From a sulfur-oxidizing endosymbiont of Gigantopelta aegis (GTDB lineage Bacteria; Pseudomonadota; Gammaproteobacteria; GRL18), in NCBI RefSeq assembly GCF_016097415.1, contig NZ_JAEHGE010000002.1, positions 124,001 through 188,000 of the forward strand: a stretch of DNA of 64,000 nucleotides. The letters run 5' to 3'. The notes beneath the pieces are model-generated. The model did no database searches and was not told where the DNA came from. It was given only the letters and a program-made list of their open reading frames with translations. Both the position numbers and the translations under genes were made by a program. Below are positions 62,980-64,000 of the stretch, piece after piece (position 1 is the first letter of the stretch; each line of letters starts with the position of its first letter).

Positions 62980-64000
62980 TGGAACAAAAATCCAATGGTT
63001 TGATGGGCTGGATTGATGCTCGTTTTCCTGCGACCAAAATGTGGGAAGATCATCTTTCAAAATACTATGCACCTAAGAACTTTAACTTCTGGTATTTCTT
63101 CGGTTCATTAGCCATGATGGTTTTGGTTATCCAAATTCTGTCGGGTGTTTTTCTGGCCATGTTCTACAAGCCTGATACTGCGGTTGCTTTTCAATCCGTT
63201 GAAATGGGTATCATGCGTGATGTTGAATGGGGCTGGTTAATTCGATATTTCCACTCTACGGGTGCTTCGGCATTCTTTATTATTGTTTATATGCACATGT
63301 TCCGTGGCCTGATTTACGGCTCGTATAAAAAACCACGTGAATTAGTTTGGATCTTTGGTGTATTAATCTTCTTAGCCCTGATGGCCGAAGGTTTCATGGG
63401 TTACTTACTACCTTGGGGACAAATGTCTTTCTGGGGTGCACAGGTTATTATTAACTTAGTGAGTGCAATTCCTTTCGTTGGTGAAGGTTTAAGTACTTGG
63501 GTTCGTGGTGATTTCGTTATTGGTGATGCGACACTGAATCGTTTCTTCTCCTTGCACATTGTTGCAATTCCGATGATTTTAATCGGCCTGATTGTGGCGC
63601 ATATTATTGCTCTGCATGAAGTGGGTTCTAACAATCCTGATGGCATTGAAATCAAGAAAAATAAAGATGAAAATGGTATTCCTAAAGATGGTATTCCTTT
63701 TCACCCTTATTATTCAGTGAAAGATATCGTTGGCGTTATCGTCTTCCTGATGTTCTTTTCTATCGTGGTCTTTTTCTCTCCGGAGATGTTTGGTTATTTC
63801 TTAGAACATGCTAACTTTGAGCCTGCTAATCCTCTGAAAACACCTGAGCATATTGCCCCGGTCTGGTATTTCACACCATACTATTCAGTATTACGTGCGG
63901 TTCCAAGTATTGCTGGTTCAGCCTTCCCGGGTGTCATTGCCATGGGTGCTGCAATTGTGGTGTTGTTCTTCCTACCATGGTTAGATCGTAATCCTGTTAA
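62979..64000 (+). CDS. petB: Cytochrome b subunit of cytochrome bc1, cut by the window end
   Basis: The first 340 codons are present and the frame is open to the edge. Cytochrome b binds two b haems and both quinone sites. Visible are GWGWLIRYFHSTGASAFFIIVYMHMFRGLIYGSYKKPRELVW (haem-ligand histidines in helix B), GYLLPWGQMSFWGAQVI (Qo site), FFSLHIVAIPMILIGLIVAHIIALHEVGSNNPDG (helix D histidines) and PEHIAPVWYFTPYYSVLRA (the PEWY-like region, here PVWY). petC would be expected next. Confidence 0.96.
   Translation, partial: MEQKSNGLMGWIDARFPATKMWEDHLSKYYAPKNFNFWYFFGSLAMMVLVIQILSGVFLAMFYKPDTAVAFQSVEMGIMRDVEWGWLIRYFHSTGASAFFIIVYMHMFRGLIYGSYKKPRELVWIFGVLIFLALMAEGFMGYLLPWGQMSFWGAQVIINLVSAIPFVGEGLSTWVRGDFVIGDATLNRFFSLHIVAIPMILIGLIVAHIIALHEVGSNNPDGIEIKKNKDENGIPKDGIPFHPYYSVKDIVGVIVFLMFFSIVVFFSPEMFGYFLEHANFEPANPLKTPEHIAPVWYFTPYYSVLRAVPSIAGSAFPGVIAMGAAIVVLFFLPWLDRNPV

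Overview
The window is a piece of chromosome from a sulfur-oxidising gammaproteobacterium. G+C is roughly in the low 40s % by eye. The chemotrophic signature is soxXYZA, a rhodanese next to a TusA sulfur carrier, a SulP anion transporter and the start of a petAB (cytochrome bc1) operon. The gammaproteobacterial signature is conserved synteny: gcvR-bcp divergent from dapA-bamC, the rpoN/lpt/PTS-Ntr block, mla-ibaG-murA-hisGDC, and degS-nif3-petAB. I do not assign a genus.

Layout. 1-8.5 kb: sulP convergent with soxXYZA, a BepA-like M48 metalloprotease, an IS1595-type element inside the 5' end of a rhodanese gene, then tusA. 8.6-15.3 kb: two FadL/OmpP1 outer-membrane proteins. The second is broken by a 1-bp frameshift and by an IS1595-type element that itself carries a second copy of the same IS. 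It is followed by a secreted protein gene with an in-frame stop. 15.3-21 kb: two overlapping membrane-associated GTPases, a small hypothetical gene, an AI-2E/PerM transporter and a DUF3108 protein. 21-31.4 kb: phoH, bcp, gcvR, dapA, bamC, recQ, prc and greB. 31.5-37.3 kb: a tightly packed minus-strand run of mgtE, a BNR/sialidase-like protein, a membrane protein, an ECF sigma factor, its probable anti-sigma factor, a DUF971-MoaD fusion and a small CNCDDD protein. 37.5-47.3 kb: HPr, EIIA-Man, rapZ, a short hprK, ptsN, hpf, rpoN, lptB/A/C, kdsC, yrbG and mlaA. 47.4-51 kb: an IS66-like and an IS3-like element, both with broken transposases. 51-64 kb: a zinc-ribbon gene, a DUF72-like gene, mlaFEDB without mlaC, ibaG, murA, hisG (short form), hisD, hisC, a DegS/DegQ protease, nif3, petA and a truncated petB.

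How it works together. SoxXA and SoxYZ would load thiosulfate sulfur onto the SoxY arm. Electrons could reach the bc1 complex at the right end. Rhodanese and TusA relay cytoplasmic sulfane sulfur. A large part of the window serves the cell envelope: Lpt transport, Mla lipid asymmetry, BamC/BepA outer-membrane assembly, and the Prc and DegS proteases.

The most notable features are the IS history, which can be reconstructed to the base through 8-bp target duplications, and several families of short palindromic dispersed repeats in intergenic gaps. I found no tRNA, rRNA or CRISPR array. I see no convincing wholly new defence or metabolic system. The unusual sigma/sialidase operon and the DUF971-MoaD fusion are the closest candidates.
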